From: Flavobacterium psychrophilum
GTDB taxonomy: Bacteria; Bacteroidota; Bacteroidia; Flavobacteriales; Flavobacteriaceae
Direction of reading: 5' to 3'
DNA length: 64,000 bases
NCBI GenBank assembly: GCA_001708385.1
Contig: CP012388.1
Coordinates: 3,472,001 to 3,536,000 of the forward strand
Positions 1 to 10,600 of this stretch are shown here, piece by piece; within the stretch, counting starts at the first letter, position 1, and each line of letters opens with the position of its first letter. The notes beneath the pieces were generated by a model. The model made no database searches. It was not told the origin of the DNA and worked only from the letters and a program-made list of their open reading frames with translations. The position numbers and the translations under genes were made by a program.

Positions 1-90
1 TTCTGCTTCCTTTTCCCAGTTTTCAAAAGCTCCTTTACCTTTAATTTCATCAAAAGATATGGCTAAATCTTTAATATTAATTGGTCTCAT
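1..90 (-). CDS. Partial gene of unknown family, downstream partner of the AAA ATPase
   Basis: An ATG at position 90 on the minus strand opens a frame that runs 30 codons to the window edge without a stop. It starts MRPINIKDLAIS and is rich in Lys and Glu. It overlaps the end of the upstream ATPase gene by 14 bases, a typical sign of translational coupling. ATPases of this kind are often followed by a TIGR02646/PtuB-type HNH nuclease gene, but only the N-terminus is visible and no catalytic residue can be checked, so that identity is a guess. Confidence 0.45.
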   Translation of the reverse strand, partial: MRPINIKDLAISFDEIKGKGAFENWEKEAE

Positions 91-1717
91 CAGAAAAATG
101 TTGCTTGGTTAATTTTTCAATTATAGCCTTACTCAAAATCTTTAATTCTTCCTCTTCTTGATCTGTAAATTCAACTTTTTGAAATAAAGGATTTTCGGAT
201 ATTGCTTCTAAGTATTTATCATACCATGGATCAAAAGTTGTATCGTTAAAGCCTGATTCTTCTATTTCACTTTCAATCTTTTTATACTCCTGATATTCTA
301 CATCCGAATTTTCATTATTGTCAATTTTAAATTGTAAATACCTTTTCCGGTTAAGTTTTAACTGCATGTATTTACTTAAGACTGATGGTAATCCGAAAAG
401 TTCACTTCTCAGGATTCCTGTTACATCTAATGCTCTTGGATCAATATGTGGAATTTCTACTTCTAATTTTCCAGCATGATTGGTTCGGAAAATCCTAACT
501 TCTTCCTTGCGCAAACTTCCAATTACTAATGGATCGTGGGTGTTAATAATTATTTGAGTTGATTGATGTTTATCAACGACCTTATCTAAAAATTCTAAAT
601 ATCTCCATTTCCAAATTGGATTTAGATGGGTGTCAGGTTCATCTAATAGGATAAGGGAGTTCTCGGCTTTCGTAAATTTCAAAAGTCCTAAAACCGTCAG
701 TAATTGTTGCTCTCCTTCACTTAGTTCTTTGAAGACAATTTTACCAGCATTTCTTTTCCTAACTTTAACACGAACTTCTTCTATAAGATCTGAAATATAA
801 AGGCTTTCTAAAGCTTTGAAGAAATCAGTATTGTCCTTATAATGTTTAGCAAGTGCTTTTAAAGATGATTTATCCTTTATAAAAAGATATAATCTTTGCT
901 GAGTTTTACCATCTGTTCTAAAATTATCTTTAATTCGTGGTGAATCATATATTGGGGCTATAGCTAAATCCCATACTTTATCTAAAAAATTTTTAACCAA
1001 TCCATCGGAACCAAAGAATCGATTATCTCCTTTGCCTTTCCACAAAGGCTTCTTGAGGACAAATAAGACGGATTCCAAATCTTCAATACCCAAAATTTCA
1101 TTTAGAAACTCAACCGAAGATTTTTCTTCATCTTCAAAGGAAAAATAAGCAAGAAGCACAAAATATGAGTGAACTAATTGGACATAAAATAGTTTGCGTA
1201 AATCATCTAATTCATTTTCGCGAAAATTTTTCTTAATGATTTTTTCATAAAATGCTTTTTGATGATCCCAGAATATCTGTTCAAGTTTGTTGCTTAATCC
1301 TGAGTAATAAGCAAATACATACTTTGGCTGATATAAATGTTTTGTGTTTTGAGCAAAGAATGCCGAAAAAGGCTTCGTTTCGCCATTAACTGAGATAGAA
1401 TAGTCTCTCTTTTTAATATTACTATCTATTTGTTTAAAATCTTCGCTTTCTTCGCTTTCTTCGACTTCGCCTACTGTAATGTTAATTTTATGTTCATCAA
1501 TCGTATAATCAATTATATAATTGAAATCGGTTAGCTTTCTATCATTAGATTTACTAAGGTCGAGGTGTTTAAATATAAGAATGAGTGCTTCCATAAAGTT
1601 GGACTTTCCTGTAGCATTTTGTCCCATTAGAACTGTTTTCATTTCCCTGCAATCAAGGTCGATATGAAAGTCCCTTAAGTTCTTATAATTCTCTATATAG
1701 ACTTTATTTATTCTCAT
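77..1717 (-). CDS. AAA ATPase associated with a restriction system (PtuA/RecF-like)
   Basis: The 546-residue protein begins with an SMC/RecF-type ATP-binding half: a beta-strand KVYIENYKNLRDF, then Walker A GQNATGKSN near residue 33. The signature LSEGEQQLL lies near residue 335 and the Walker B segment LILLDEPDTHLNP near 357, followed by the His-switch strand IIINTHDP. This order is that of ABC-type ATPases of the OLD/RecF/PtuA group, and the GEQQLL...DEPDTHLNP core is typical of ATPases encoded within type I restriction or Septu loci. The gene overlaps hsdS by four bases (ATGA) and the next gene by 14, so the three are one operon. It probably senses or acts on DNA ends or invading DNA with its partner; the exact role is inferred. 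Confidence 0.8.
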   Translation of the reverse strand: MRINKVYIENYKNLRDFHIDLDCREMKTVLMGQNATGKSNFMEALILIFKHLDLSKSNDRKLTDFNYIIDYTIDEHKINITVGEVEESEESEDFKQIDSNIKKRDYSISVNGETKPFSAFFAQNTKHLYQPKYVFAYYSGLSNKLEQIFWDHQKAFYEKIIKKNFRENELDDLRKLFYVQLVHSYFVLLAYFSFEDEEKSSVEFLNEILGIEDLESVLFVLKKPLWKGKGDNRFFGSDGLVKNFLDKVWDLAIAPIYDSPRIKDNFRTDGKTQQRLYLFIKDKSSLKALAKHYKDNTDFFKALESLYISDLIEEVRVKVRKRNAGKIVFKELSEGEQQLLTVLGLLKFTKAENSLILLDEPDTHLNPIWKWRYLEFLDKVVDKHQSTQIIINTHDPLVIGSLRKEEVRIFRTNHAGKLEVEIPHIDPRALDVTGILRSELFGLPSVLSKYMQLKLNRKRYLQFKIDNNENSDVEYQEYKKIESEIEESGFNDTTFDPWYDKYLEAISENPLFQKVEFTDQEEEELKILSKAIIEKLTKQHFSDETN

Positions 1718-3306
1718 TCTTTATCTACCAACTTTAAAAATGACTCCTTTCCATCCCTTTTTGTTTCAATGACCACTCCTGATTCAATGTTTGTTTTGAG
1801 TGCGTCATAAAATTTATCAATACTGTCTTTGTAGATGGATGACTGCCAGACAAGGTTAGATGCTACCGGCTCTTTACTGTCTTTAAGAATCTCAATTATG
1901 TCTTTTAAATTTTCTTCCATATCCAAGGTATTAGGTGTAGATATTCTAGTAACTATTTCAAATTTATTACGGATAGACGGGAAAAGGAAGCGCTGGGTCT
2001 TAACCTTTTCAAGGAGTATCGTTGCGGGCTCGTCATTGCTTGTTTGGGGGACTAATTTTCCCTTCAAAGCATCTTGTAAAAGATGTTGCTTTAGAACATC
2101 AGATTGCAATAGCCCGAAATTAACTGACTTTTCAATCGCAGATATATTTGAGAACTGTCTATCTAATTCTTCTGCAATTGAAACTTGTTCATCATATGAC
2201 GAAGGGATAGGAATGGGTATTTTATTTAGGTTTAATTGAGATAGTTTAGGCTGTGCACTTCCGGTAACATATTTAGAAATGTCTAATGAATTAAAATAAT
2301 AGTATAGATAGTCTAAATGATAACCGCTTTTTGCCTGTACAATATGAGCATGATTGTTAACCCAAAATTTTCCATCAACTATAAATGCTAATTCTTTAGA
2401 TTTAGTTAAAAGGTTAGCTCCATCTTCACCTATCAAAAGATATCGACCCTCAAAAATGTAATCATCAATATGATCAATTACACCCGTTGCTCCATAATAT
2501 CTAAACTTACCTTTTCTCTTAGATCGCACAGATTTGCTGAGTGGTACCCTCTTTGAATCGTAGTTTAATATACATTCTTCAAATCTAATAATTTTCCATC
2601 CTTTTGGTAATTCCCCGAATTTTACTTCGGGGTCAATGAGTTTACCACTAAATGCATAATGTAAAATTGTAGTCTTGTACTTTTTTAGTTGAGCCAAAGC
2701 TATTTCTAATTGCTTATTACCTTTTTCTAATTCACTGAACAACTCGTCCAGTTTCGAAGCTATCCTGTCTTGCTCAGATCGAGGAGGAAGTGGGATAAAA
2801 ATATCTCTAACAATTGTTAAGTTAACCCTTGATCGGGTAGTACCCTTTGTAATCCTTTTAAATTGATCCTGAATATATTTACTGTTTATTGCATAGACTA
2901 AATAATCAGTATTTACGATTTGATTATCAGGTCTTATTCTCATAAGGTCAGCGACAATTATTCCTTCAGGGTATTTCGCCGGAACTTTGCAGCAAAGACC
3001 TAAAGGCTCTCCTAATTTAGTAATAATTATATCTCCTAATTGAAACGAATGGCGTTTCAACTCCTCTGCCTTTCGTTCAGTAATATATTGAATATTTTTA
3101 TCCAGAAAATAGCCAGCTTTAATGTTTTGGATCCTAAAAACGGGTATGCCTGCTGACTTATATTCATTTGCTTTTAGATTTGAACCAAAAGGTCCGTCAA
3201 CAAAGTCGCTTTTTGGATTGCTGACCATATCACTTAATTTAGCATTTATCCAATTCTCTGGTAAGCTCATATTGTTGTCAGTGTTATCTATATTCTTGGT
3301 ACACAT
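1714..3306 (-). CDS. hsdS: Type I restriction-modification specificity subunit HsdS
   Basis: HsdS reads the bipartite DNA target of a type I restriction enzyme and docks HsdM and HsdR. The 530-residue protein has the expected two-fold layout. The first target-recognition domain begins LPENWINAKLSDMV. The first conserved helix contains PPRSEQDRIASKLDELF followed by a long coiled region ending FSGKL. The second recognition domain starts around LPKGWKIIRFEECI, and the second helix (YDEQVSIAEELDRQF) ends LKGKLVPQ. About 100 extra C-terminal residues follow, possibly a small winged-helix extension. Start is the first ATG; an internal ATG 12 codons later (before SLPENW) is an equally good start. 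hsdM and hsdR are not in the window and may lie to the left. Confidence 0.92.
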   Translation of the reverse strand: MCTKNIDNTDNNMSLPENWINAKLSDMVSNPKSDFVDGPFGSNLKANEYKSAGIPVFRIQNIKAGYFLDKNIQYITERKAEELKRHSFQLGDIIITKLGEPLGLCCKVPAKYPEGIIVADLMRIRPDNQIVNTDYLVYAINSKYIQDQFKRITKGTTRSRVNLTIVRDIFIPLPPRSEQDRIASKLDELFSELEKGNKQLEIALAQLKKYKTTILHYAFSGKLIDPEVKFGELPKGWKIIRFEECILNYDSKRVPLSKSVRSKRKGKFRYYGATGVIDHIDDYIFEGRYLLIGEDGANLLTKSKELAFIVDGKFWVNNHAHIVQAKSGYHLDYLYYYFNSLDISKYVTGSAQPKLSQLNLNKIPIPIPSSYDEQVSIAEELDRQFSNISAIEKSVNFGLLQSDVLKQHLLQDALKGKLVPQTSNDEPATILLEKVKTQRFLFPSIRNKFEIVTRISTPNTLDMEENLKDIIEILKDSKEPVASNLVWQSSIYKDSIDKFYDALKTNIESGVVIETKRDGKESFLKLVDKE

Positions 3307-3640
3307 GTTATTTAGTAACCGCTATAAAAGCCATTTCTATTTATAATACAGTGAATCAAGTGTGTAGTATTTGTACTCTTGAGTATGTAAGGAATATTTT
3401 CTAACCGACCTGAGATTATCTTTGTTTTTAATGTATGGGTAGTCTTCCTAATCAAATATAGGGTTTTCTAATAAATTAGCAAGTATGTAACTTGAAATTG
3501 ACCACTTTTCGGCACAAAAACAAAAAACCCTTGAGAATCTATTGATTTTTAAGGGTTTTAATTTGTTTCTTGTGGTACCCCCAGTACTACAATGAAAAAT
3601 ATATAATAGTCCAATATCTATTTTTTTTGAGGTCCAGACG
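3307..3640. other. Intergenic stretch between hsdS and the HNH gene
   Basis: This stretch contains the putative promoter region of the leftward hsdS operon and the terminator hairpin of the HNH gene. A 71-codon minus-strand frame runs through it but has no recognisable domain and crosses the hairpin, so I do not call it a gene. The segment marks a visible shift from the AT-rich restriction operon to less AT-rich DNA on the right. Confidence 0.5.
3524..3559 (-). terminator. Terminator of the HNH endonuclease gene
   Basis: Nine-base arms AAAACCCTT and AAGGGTTTT are separated by 18 bases. On the minus strand the second arm runs into a T-rich tract, as expected for an intrinsic terminator below the leftward HNH gene that ends at 3641. 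The loop is long, so strength is uncertain. Confidence 0.5.
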
Positions 3641-4702
3641 CTAGTCCATTGTTTTAAACCCATTATTACCTGCTATTGTATGCAGGGGCAAAATCACGCT
3701 CTGATAGGTTTCAGTAGTAATCCCTGTATTTTCAAGAAGGGGGAAAACAGTCCAATATTCTTCCAAGAACTTATTTTTAGGAAAGGTAGAAGTTACGATC
3801 TCATACGCGTGTTTGTGCAAACGGACAAACGGTTCTAAATATTTCTCTATAGATGGCAACCGATTTGATTTAGTGCTATTGAATTGTTTATCAATTGGCG
3901 CGAGGTTCCAAATCAGGTCATGCGATACGAAGGCATGGGGTATAAAATGGTCTACCGCATAATTGGTTATGTCCATTTTGGTATTGGTATATATGCAATC
4001 AATTGTTCCTATTTCCTTAAAGACAATATCCCAGTATTGTTTGCGTTGCATCGATAGCGAACCCCTAAATGGTGGCTTTACAAGCTTACCTGCAATATCT
4101 GGTACGCTTGGATTGCGCAACTGAAGAAATTCCGCAAGGTTCCATAAGCAAAAATCTTTTAGTATGCGCGAATGTATTTTCAGGTAATCCACCCACTTCG
4201 GATTAACAATAACCTGTCGACCATTGAGCGCGTATAAACATTCCTGCTCAAAAGTTGTTGATGCATCATAAATGTATCGTTTGTAACTACTATCACTGGT
4301 AGTGCCGGATTTGTTAAACCAAGGTGTCAAAAACCAATGTGGTACATTTTTATCGAAATGCCACAATGTTTTTATTGTAAGGAGATTTTTTGAAGCAGTC
4401 AACCGGGTTACAATTTCCTCCTGACGCAGGTTTACCGGTATGCCTTCTGTTTGTTTAATCATTTGTACTGCCTGCTGTAAAAGATCCTGTTTGCCAAACG
4501 ATACATGAAAGTAGTTTACGGTGTACCATGCCCCCGCAACCATACGGGCAAACAGTTCCTGTTTATTTATAATTGTATTTCCCTTTTCGACGGCTTCAAT
4601 TAATGCTAAAAACCAGTAGAATTTGTACGTTGCCGAGGTGCTTGAGAAAAGCCCGGAAAGCTTCTGGATGGGCAGGTTATTATCGTGAGGAAATTGGGGC
4701 AT
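3641..4702 (-). CDS. HNH endonuclease domain protein
   Basis: A 353-residue protein with a C-terminal HNH nuclease core around residues 250-290: DHFIPHAFVSHDLIWNL, followed by LAPIDKQFNSTKSNRLP. The Asp-His pair, the central Asn-Leu-x-Pro and the downstream Asn-Ser-x-Lys are the recurring positions of this HNH subfamily. The N-terminal 240 residues are helical and unassigned. The gene stands alone on the minus strand, divergent from the helicase gene across about 300 bases. Its position between a restriction operon and a defence-like cluster suggests a role in DNA interference, but that is context only. Confidence 0.75.
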   Translation of the reverse strand: MPQFPHDNNLPIQKLSGLFSSTSATYKFYWFLALIEAVEKGNTIINKQELFARMVAGAWYTVNYFHVSFGKQDLLQQAVQMIKQTEGIPVNLRQEEIVTRLTASKNLLTIKTLWHFDKNVPHWFLTPWFNKSGTTSDSSYKRYIYDASTTFEQECLYALNGRQVIVNPKWVDYLKIHSRILKDFCLWNLAEFLQLRNPSVPDIAGKLVKPPFRGSLSMQRKQYWDIVFKEIGTIDCIYTNTKMDITNYAVDHFIPHAFVSHDLIWNLAPIDKQFNSTKSNRLPSIEKYLEPFVRLHKHAYEIVTSTFPKNKFLEEYWTVFPLLENTGITTETYQSVILPLHTIAGNNGFKTMD

Positions 4703-4794
4703 ACGTTGGTTTTGCTATGTTTGTTTATTTCATTGATCGAGTAATGAATAGACCAAATATAGACTCTTCTCATTAAAAAACAAAGTATGGCTCA

Positions 4795-4869
4795 AGCCCT
4801 GCCTGCGCCGTGATTGCAGCGGCATCCTTTTCAGAGAAAAAGATACAGCGGAAAGCGCGACGAGGCGCC
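4795..4869. repeat. REP-like palindromic repeat, copy 1
   Basis: A GC-rich block carrying the core GCAGCGGCATCCTTTT, then a short A-rich turn, AAAAAGATACAGC, and flanking GCGCC/GGCGCC arms. The TCCTTTT...AAAAAGATA part can fold back on itself. A second copy with the same core is at 12,556-12,626. Both copies lie between genes next to the defence-like cluster. Elements of this look are scattered between genes in flavobacterial genomes, as far as I recall. Confidence 0.7.
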
Positions 4870-5001
4870 TTCTTACAAATGCGTTGTGGTATATTCTATA
4901 AAGAAGTTTCAAATTTAATGCCTGTAAACAAAAAATATTATCTATTTGTTTAGAATCCAATTTTTTACGTAATTGGCATCAAATAAACCTTACAACCTCA
5001 T

Positions 5002-7542
5002 ATGCCCCGCCGACAGCAAACATCTGCTATATCTATACTAAGTATTGTAATGCTTTGCATTTCAATTATTGGCATTTATTATTTGTATAAGAAATACGTA
5101 ATTGAGAAAAAGCAACGACAGCAGCTACTCTCTTTAAAAGAGCAAATAAATGAAGCCAATAGTTACGGTGCCCGTTTAGTTGATTTTAGCAGCTATTTTG
5201 CGTATTACGACGAGCAGCAGTACCGCAAGAACTTTCAAGCCTTGCGAAAATCAATAGTTCCCAACTACGGGCGTTTGGGACTGGATCTGCCCCTTGAGGA
5301 CGCAATCCGGACTTTTATAGCAACGTATGATTCCATAACTACAATCAGGAAAGACTACAATGATGCCTTTGTCAAAAAAGAATCAGAGGCCTACCGCTAC
5401 CTTTTTGATTCCCTTGAAGAATACCCTTTATCTGATGACCAGATTGAGGCAGTTATCCGGGATGAGGACAACAACCTGATCATTGCCGGGGCGGGTACGG
5501 GAAAGACTACCACAATATCTGCCAAGACGGCCTATATCCTGGAAAAAGGACTGGCAAAGCCCGAGGAGCTGTTGATCATTTCCTTTACCAAAAATGCGGT
5601 TAAAGAGATGAAGGAGCGTTGTGTAAAGTTCTGTAAAGACATCCCTGGCGTGGAAAACCTGGATGTAAGGACATTTAACAGCTATGGCTACCTGGTCAAG
5701 CGCCACTGCTCAAAAGACGAGCTGCACCTGGCCTTTGGTGGGGATGAAGAGGCTGCCAAGTCCTGCCTACAGGAAATATTTGATGAATTGTTTTTGAACG
5801 ATAGCACCTTCCAGCGTAAGGCGGTGAATTTCCTCGCTTTTTTCAACAGGCCGGAGCGCGACGAGTTCAAGTTTAAAACCAAGGATGAATATTTAAAGTA
5901 TGAGCAGAGCTTTAAAAACGTAACGCTTGATGGCAAAACAGTGAGCAGCAAGGAAGAAATGCAGATCGGCAATTTCTTCTGTTTGTTTGGTATCAACTAC
6001 GAGTACGAAAAGCACTTCCCGCTGGCACCTGAGGACCGTAATGCAGACTTTGGCAGCTACCACCCTGATTTTTTCCTGACCGATTATGAGATCTGGCATG
6101 AGCATTTTGGGATTGACCGCGAGGGTAATGTCCCAGACTGGTTTACCAATAAACATCCCTATCCGAATGCCACAGCATATTATACGGCAGGAATGCAATG
6201 GAAGCGCTACATACACTATAAAACAGGTTCGAAGCTGATTGAGACCTATTCGTATGAAAATAAGGAAGGGAGCCTTATCAACAACCTTAAAAAACGATTA
6301 TTGGAACTTGGCGTGGCACTAAACCCCCAAAAGCCCGAAGATATCCTTCCGATGGTAAAGCAATCGGCCTATTACGAAGATTTCATCAACCTTATGCACA
6401 CATTTTTAGGCCTTATGAAATCCAATGCCAAGTCGCCGGAGGCCATAATAGCAAAAATGGGCGACCGCCGCCTTTCTGTCTTCCTTGATGTTTTCAAACC
6501 AGTGTACCGACGTTATCAGGAACGTTTAAAAAGCGCTTCAGAGGTTGACTTTAATGATATGGTCAACCAGGCAGCCCAGCATATAGGCCGGGGCGATTTT
6601 ACAAGGCCTTATAAATATATACTTGTCGACGAGTTCCAGGATATGTCCCTTGGCCGTTATGAACTTCTGAAGAGCCTGAAAAAACAAAATCCAGGTGTCA
6701 AGTTGTATGCTGTAGGTGATGACTGGCAATCGATTTTCAGATTTACGGGTAGCGACATCTCAATTATCACCGAATTTGAGAAACACTTCGGTTTTACATG
6801 TATGACTCCAATTTTGCGCACCTACCGCTTCAACGACGAGATACTTCAGGTCTCAAGCAACTACATCCAGAAAAACCCTGCCCAAATCCGTAAAACCCTG
6901 TTTTCAGACCGAGTGGCGGATGCTAAAAGCTTTGCCTTTATCGGATCAGAAGTTGCCGGTGGCCGTGAAGCCCACCAAGAGGCGAAGGAGCTGGGGATCC
7001 GTTTGGTTTTGGAGGAGGTGAAAAGCCTCAATGCAAAAGCCAAAGTATTTTTAATCGGCCGCTACCACCATAATATACCACATTCCTTCAAGACCTTGCA
7101 AAAGGAGTATCCTGGCCTGACGGTAGAATACTACACGGCTCACCGGTGTAAGGGTATGACCTGCGATTACGCTATCCTTTTGGATGTTAATTCCGGTACG
7201 CTGGGTTTCCCCTCAGAGATGGCTGACGATCCACTACTGAACTATTTATTACATGAGGGTGACGGTTATGAGAATGCAGAGGAGCGCCGTGTATTCTATG
7301 TGGCAATCACTAGGGCCAGGCATAAGAATTTCCTGTTGTATAATAAACTAAACCCCAGTAAATTCCTAAGTGAGATTATGGATGAGCCGGACGCAGCTGA
7401 ATCACTGGCATCAAAATGCCCGGAATGTAGCGGGCGGCTTGTCGAGCGCAAAGGCCCTTACAGCACTTTTATCGGATGTTCCAACTATCCGCATTGTGAT
7501 TACAAAAAAAGTAAGAGCCTTACCGCTACCACAACCGTTTAA
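5002..7542 (+). CDS. UvrD/HelD-like superfamily 1 helicase with membrane anchor, inserted nuclease-like domain and C-terminal zinc ribbon
   Basis: An 846-residue SF1A helicase. A hydrophobic segment at residues 9-29 probably anchors it to the membrane and is followed by a basic, coiled stretch. Helicase motifs are complete: Q-motif LSDDQ, Walker A AGAGTGKTT (162-170), DEFQD, GDDWQSIFRFTG, TAHRCKGM and VAITRARH. Between motifs Ia and II sits an insertion with YHPDFFL, EHFGID and MQWKRY, resembling the PD-(D/E)XK-like insertion of bacterial helicase IV. The C-terminus has a topoisomerase-type zinc ribbon with CPEC and CSNYPHC. It lies directly upstream of the STAND gene, with the stop at 7542 only 7 bases before a possible GTG start, so the two are probably coupled. 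It likely unwinds or translocates on DNA; a defence role is inferred from context. Confidence 0.85.
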   Translation: MPRRQQTSAISILSIVMLCISIIGIYYLYKKYVIEKKQRQQLLSLKEQINEANSYGARLVDFSSYFAYYDEQQYRKNFQALRKSIVPNYGRLGLDLPLEDAIRTFIATYDSITTIRKDYNDAFVKKESEAYRYLFDSLEEYPLSDDQIEAVIRDEDNNLIIAGAGTGKTTTISAKTAYILEKGLAKPEELLIISFTKNAVKEMKERCVKFCKDIPGVENLDVRTFNSYGYLVKRHCSKDELHLAFGGDEEAAKSCLQEIFDELFLNDSTFQRKAVNFLAFFNRPERDEFKFKTKDEYLKYEQSFKNVTLDGKTVSSKEEMQIGNFFCLFGINYEYEKHFPLAPEDRNADFGSYHPDFFLTDYEIWHEHFGIDREGNVPDWFTNKHPYPNATAYYTAGMQWKRYIHYKTGSKLIETYSYENKEGSLINNLKKRLLELGVALNPQKPEDILPMVKQSAYYEDFINLMHTFLGLMKSNAKSPEAIIAKMGDRRLSVFLDVFKPVYRRYQERLKSASEVDFNDMVNQAAQHIGRGDFTRPYKYILVDEFQDMSLGRYELLKSLKKQNPGVKLYAVGDDWQSIFRFTGSDISIITEFEKHFGFTCMTPILRTYRFNDEILQVSSNYIQKNPAQIRKTLFSDRVADAKSFAFIGSEVAGGREAHQEAKELGIRLVLEEVKSLNAKAKVFLIGRYHHNIPHSFKTLQKEYPGLTVEYYTAHRCKGMTCDYAILLDVNSGTLGFPSEMADDPLLNYLLHEGDGYENAEERRVFYVAITRARHKNFLLYNKLNPSKFLSEIMDEPDAAESLASKCPECSGRLVERKGPYSTFIGCSNYPHCDYKKSKSLTATTTV

Positions 7543-7636
7543 ACTTACAGTGATACCCGGCAGAAAAGTAGTTGCCTCTTTTTCCGATTATAAAACTTAT
7601 TTTCCTTATCACCAACCTTTAGAATATCCTTGCTTT

Positions 7637-10600
7637 ATGAGCGTTACCAAAAATGCCCCTGATGGTTATGACTATCAGTATCTTGCTAGTCTCTACGCCT
7701 TTCTTTTACTGGGAAAGTCAAGAAAAATTGCAGAAGCCTATATTGACAGGGAAGGCTTTGGCGACTTAACTTTAATCTTTACGGATCACAGAGATGAACC
7801 TTACGAGTTTGAATTTAAAAATCGCAAGCCGGGTTTTGATGAAAAATATTTTGTGGAATGTATTTCGAAGTTTAGTGCCCATAGTGATTCCGAGTACATA
7901 CTGTCCAAGTTGTCTACGGGAAAAATCAAGCGTTTTTACCTGATAACATCAACACGGGTGGAACAGTTTGCAGCCGATTTCTTTGTAATAACTACTAAAT
8001 CAGACTGGAGCAAACCTTTACCGCAGTACAAAAAAAAGATTTTTGAAGCGTTTCGCGCAGCAGTGCTAAAGTATAACCAGAAAGACGAGCCCCGTGATAA
8101 ATATGTAGCATCGCATATAGGTTCTGCAACAGATCTTGATTTGAAAAATCTGCTTGAGGGCATCTACCTTGTGGATCAGTTGGATGAAGACCAGATTCGT
8201 GCCAGAATCCACGATCTTTTGTCGGACTTAACGATAGCATTGTCGCATCAGGGTAGCTTGATTAACAAACTTATTGATGTCATTAAAAATAGTAAGACTT
8301 CGGGCTTAAATATCGCGGATACTATATATAACGAGCTACATTCATTACAATCATGGTCGCTTCCGGTGGATGAACATTATCTCTTAATGGGAGACGAAGC
8401 CAGCCTTTTGGATGAACTCAGCTCGCGAAAAATAGTTTTGCTCACCGGGAGTACCCTATGCGGCAAGACCCAACGGGCTTACTACATTGCTCAGCAGCTC
8501 CTCAAAAATTATCCTTCGGCTAAGTTTCTTCCGGTAGGTGAGGTTCATATGGCAGAACAATTCTTACTGAATTATGACGCTGAGACAAAGATTTGCTATC
8601 TTGAAGATCCTTTGGGGCAATACCGTGACGATGTAGGTATGGTCGCATACAAACAATTGGAGGGGCTATTGAGGCGTATGCCAAAATACATGGAGCGTTA
8701 TCTTATTGTAACGGCAACCACCGAAATTACTACAGCCATTAGTAAAAGCGGCTATATGAGCGAATTTACCTGGCATGACCTTACTGTGCGTGAGGCCCCG
8801 ATAGCATGCAAGATATGGAATGCATTATCTTCCGGATCGGGTTTTGACCACCTTATTCAAAAAATGGTAGTCGAAACGATAGAGACCGCAGATCAGGATG
8901 CTATTCTCCAGCCCGGACAATTAAAGCAGCTCGTCGGCTCATTACAGGCCAATCGTCCAGGGAGCCTTGAACAAGTAAGGCATTTAGCCAGCGCCAAAGC
9001 GCAGGACATTACAAATGTAATTACCTCAAGGGGGGAATCAGTTACTAATGCAATGATTATACTGGGGCTTGGTGCTACGATTCAAAAAGGTCTCTATGAC
9101 ATTGACCTGTCCTATCTTGAGCATTCAGAGCCGGACTATCTCCCCGGTATTAATGATGATGAAACCGGGGTCACAGGAACATCGATTAGCGCCTTGGAAA
9201 CAGTATACATGATCCCTGAATACAAAAGTTTTACTGCGAGCGTGTCACTGCGTGGTGTCATTTCACAGCTGATCGATTATGGGTACATTCGTGCGTTTGG
9301 GGATGGCAGTTATGTTTTTGCCCACCCTGTATATCAGGAGGCAGCCAGACGGCTTTTAGACGGCAATAACCCAATGCGATTTGAGGCCGCCCTAAGACAC
9401 TGTCGCAAATTGTTGGGTTGCCTGAATCCATCTTTGGCATTGCAAAGTGCAAAGAATCTTTACTTGCTTTATACCAATGCGTTAAACCAGACACAGCGGC
9501 AAATTGTTTTTGACCTTGCAACATTGGCGATACGATCAACATTTGTAGTGGTACGGGAAGAAGCCCTTCTATTTTTAGTTGCCCATCGTAATGCTTTAAA
9601 TGAAATGATTACAGGAAATGTAAAAGATGCTTTTCAACATAGGAATGATTTTGGTACAGGAAATTACTGTTGGCAGGGGCAAATCCTTTTTATACCCGAT
9701 GCCAAGCATCTGGAGACATGCAGAAGCCGGAATTATAGAAGCAAAAGGCAGTGCCTTGATAACTGGGAAGCCTACCTGTCAAGGCCCGTATCCTTGGAGC
9801 CAGCTCAGGCTTTCGAATTAATGGATGGGCTTTTGCTGGTAACTAAGTCAGAAAAAAGACAGCTAAGTTTTGATTATATTGTGCTAAAGGCATTCCTTCG
9901 TTATAGAGAGGGTGTTATCAGGGAGCGTGCTGCCTATCTTATCGCCGCAAGTATCACCGAGGAAACTTTTGCTGACCTTACTACGCTGTATTATGAAAAT
10001 GATCCTTTTGTAAAATTCCAGCTTATTCGTGGGCTTTTTCGTTCCTGGCCTTACATGACGGACAAGAATAAGAAAAGTGAAGTCTTGGCGTTCATGCAGG
10101 CTACCTTTGATGAACCTTTCGTTATTCTCGGTGCCATCGGCTTATTTACAGAATTTGCGGCGGGGTATGCACGGAGTAGCTTTGACTGGATGTATGAAAT
10201 ACAAGCTTCTATCAAGAAGCACATGTGGTTCCTTTGGGGAGAACTGATGGTAGTTCTTTTTCGCCACCTTCCGACGGATGTACATGTTAATCATGGCCGG
10301 TTCAGTGCGACCTTAGCAGAGGCTCAAATCAGTAAGGAGGCAAGAGTAAAAATTATTTTTGCTTATCTTGACTGGCTTCCGGCATATTTTAAAGACTCTG
10401 GCCGTTACTGGGATATGTCTGAAATCTTTATTTTTTTCCTGAGAGAAAACTTTCTAATGATTCCTAAAGTGAGGCGTATTGGCTTGATAAAAAAAATGTT
10501 ACTTCTGGAAGATACGGAGTTTGTTGCATCAATGGCTAATTTGCTCATTTCAAATTGGGGAAATTTAAATGATAAGGAAAAGAAAGTTATCCTCTCTGCC

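Noticed and set aside
1835..2239. 134-codon plus-strand frame inside hsdS
   Set aside because: Lies fully opposite the well-supported hsdS gene and has no recognisable domain.
3448..3663. 71-codon minus-strand frame after the HNH gene
   Set aside because: Crosses the terminator hairpin, overlaps the HNH gene end and has low-complexity composition without a known fold.
1..4000. Left attachment site (repeat of the tRNA-Leu 3' end)
   Set aside because: I searched by eye for the tRNA 3' sequence in either orientation and found no second copy; a computed search would be needed to exclude a degenerate one.
7370..7636. Upstream extension of the STAND frame inside the helicase gene
   Set aside because: The extension overlaps the coding sequence of the helicase zinc ribbon; the nuclease domain starts only after 7637.
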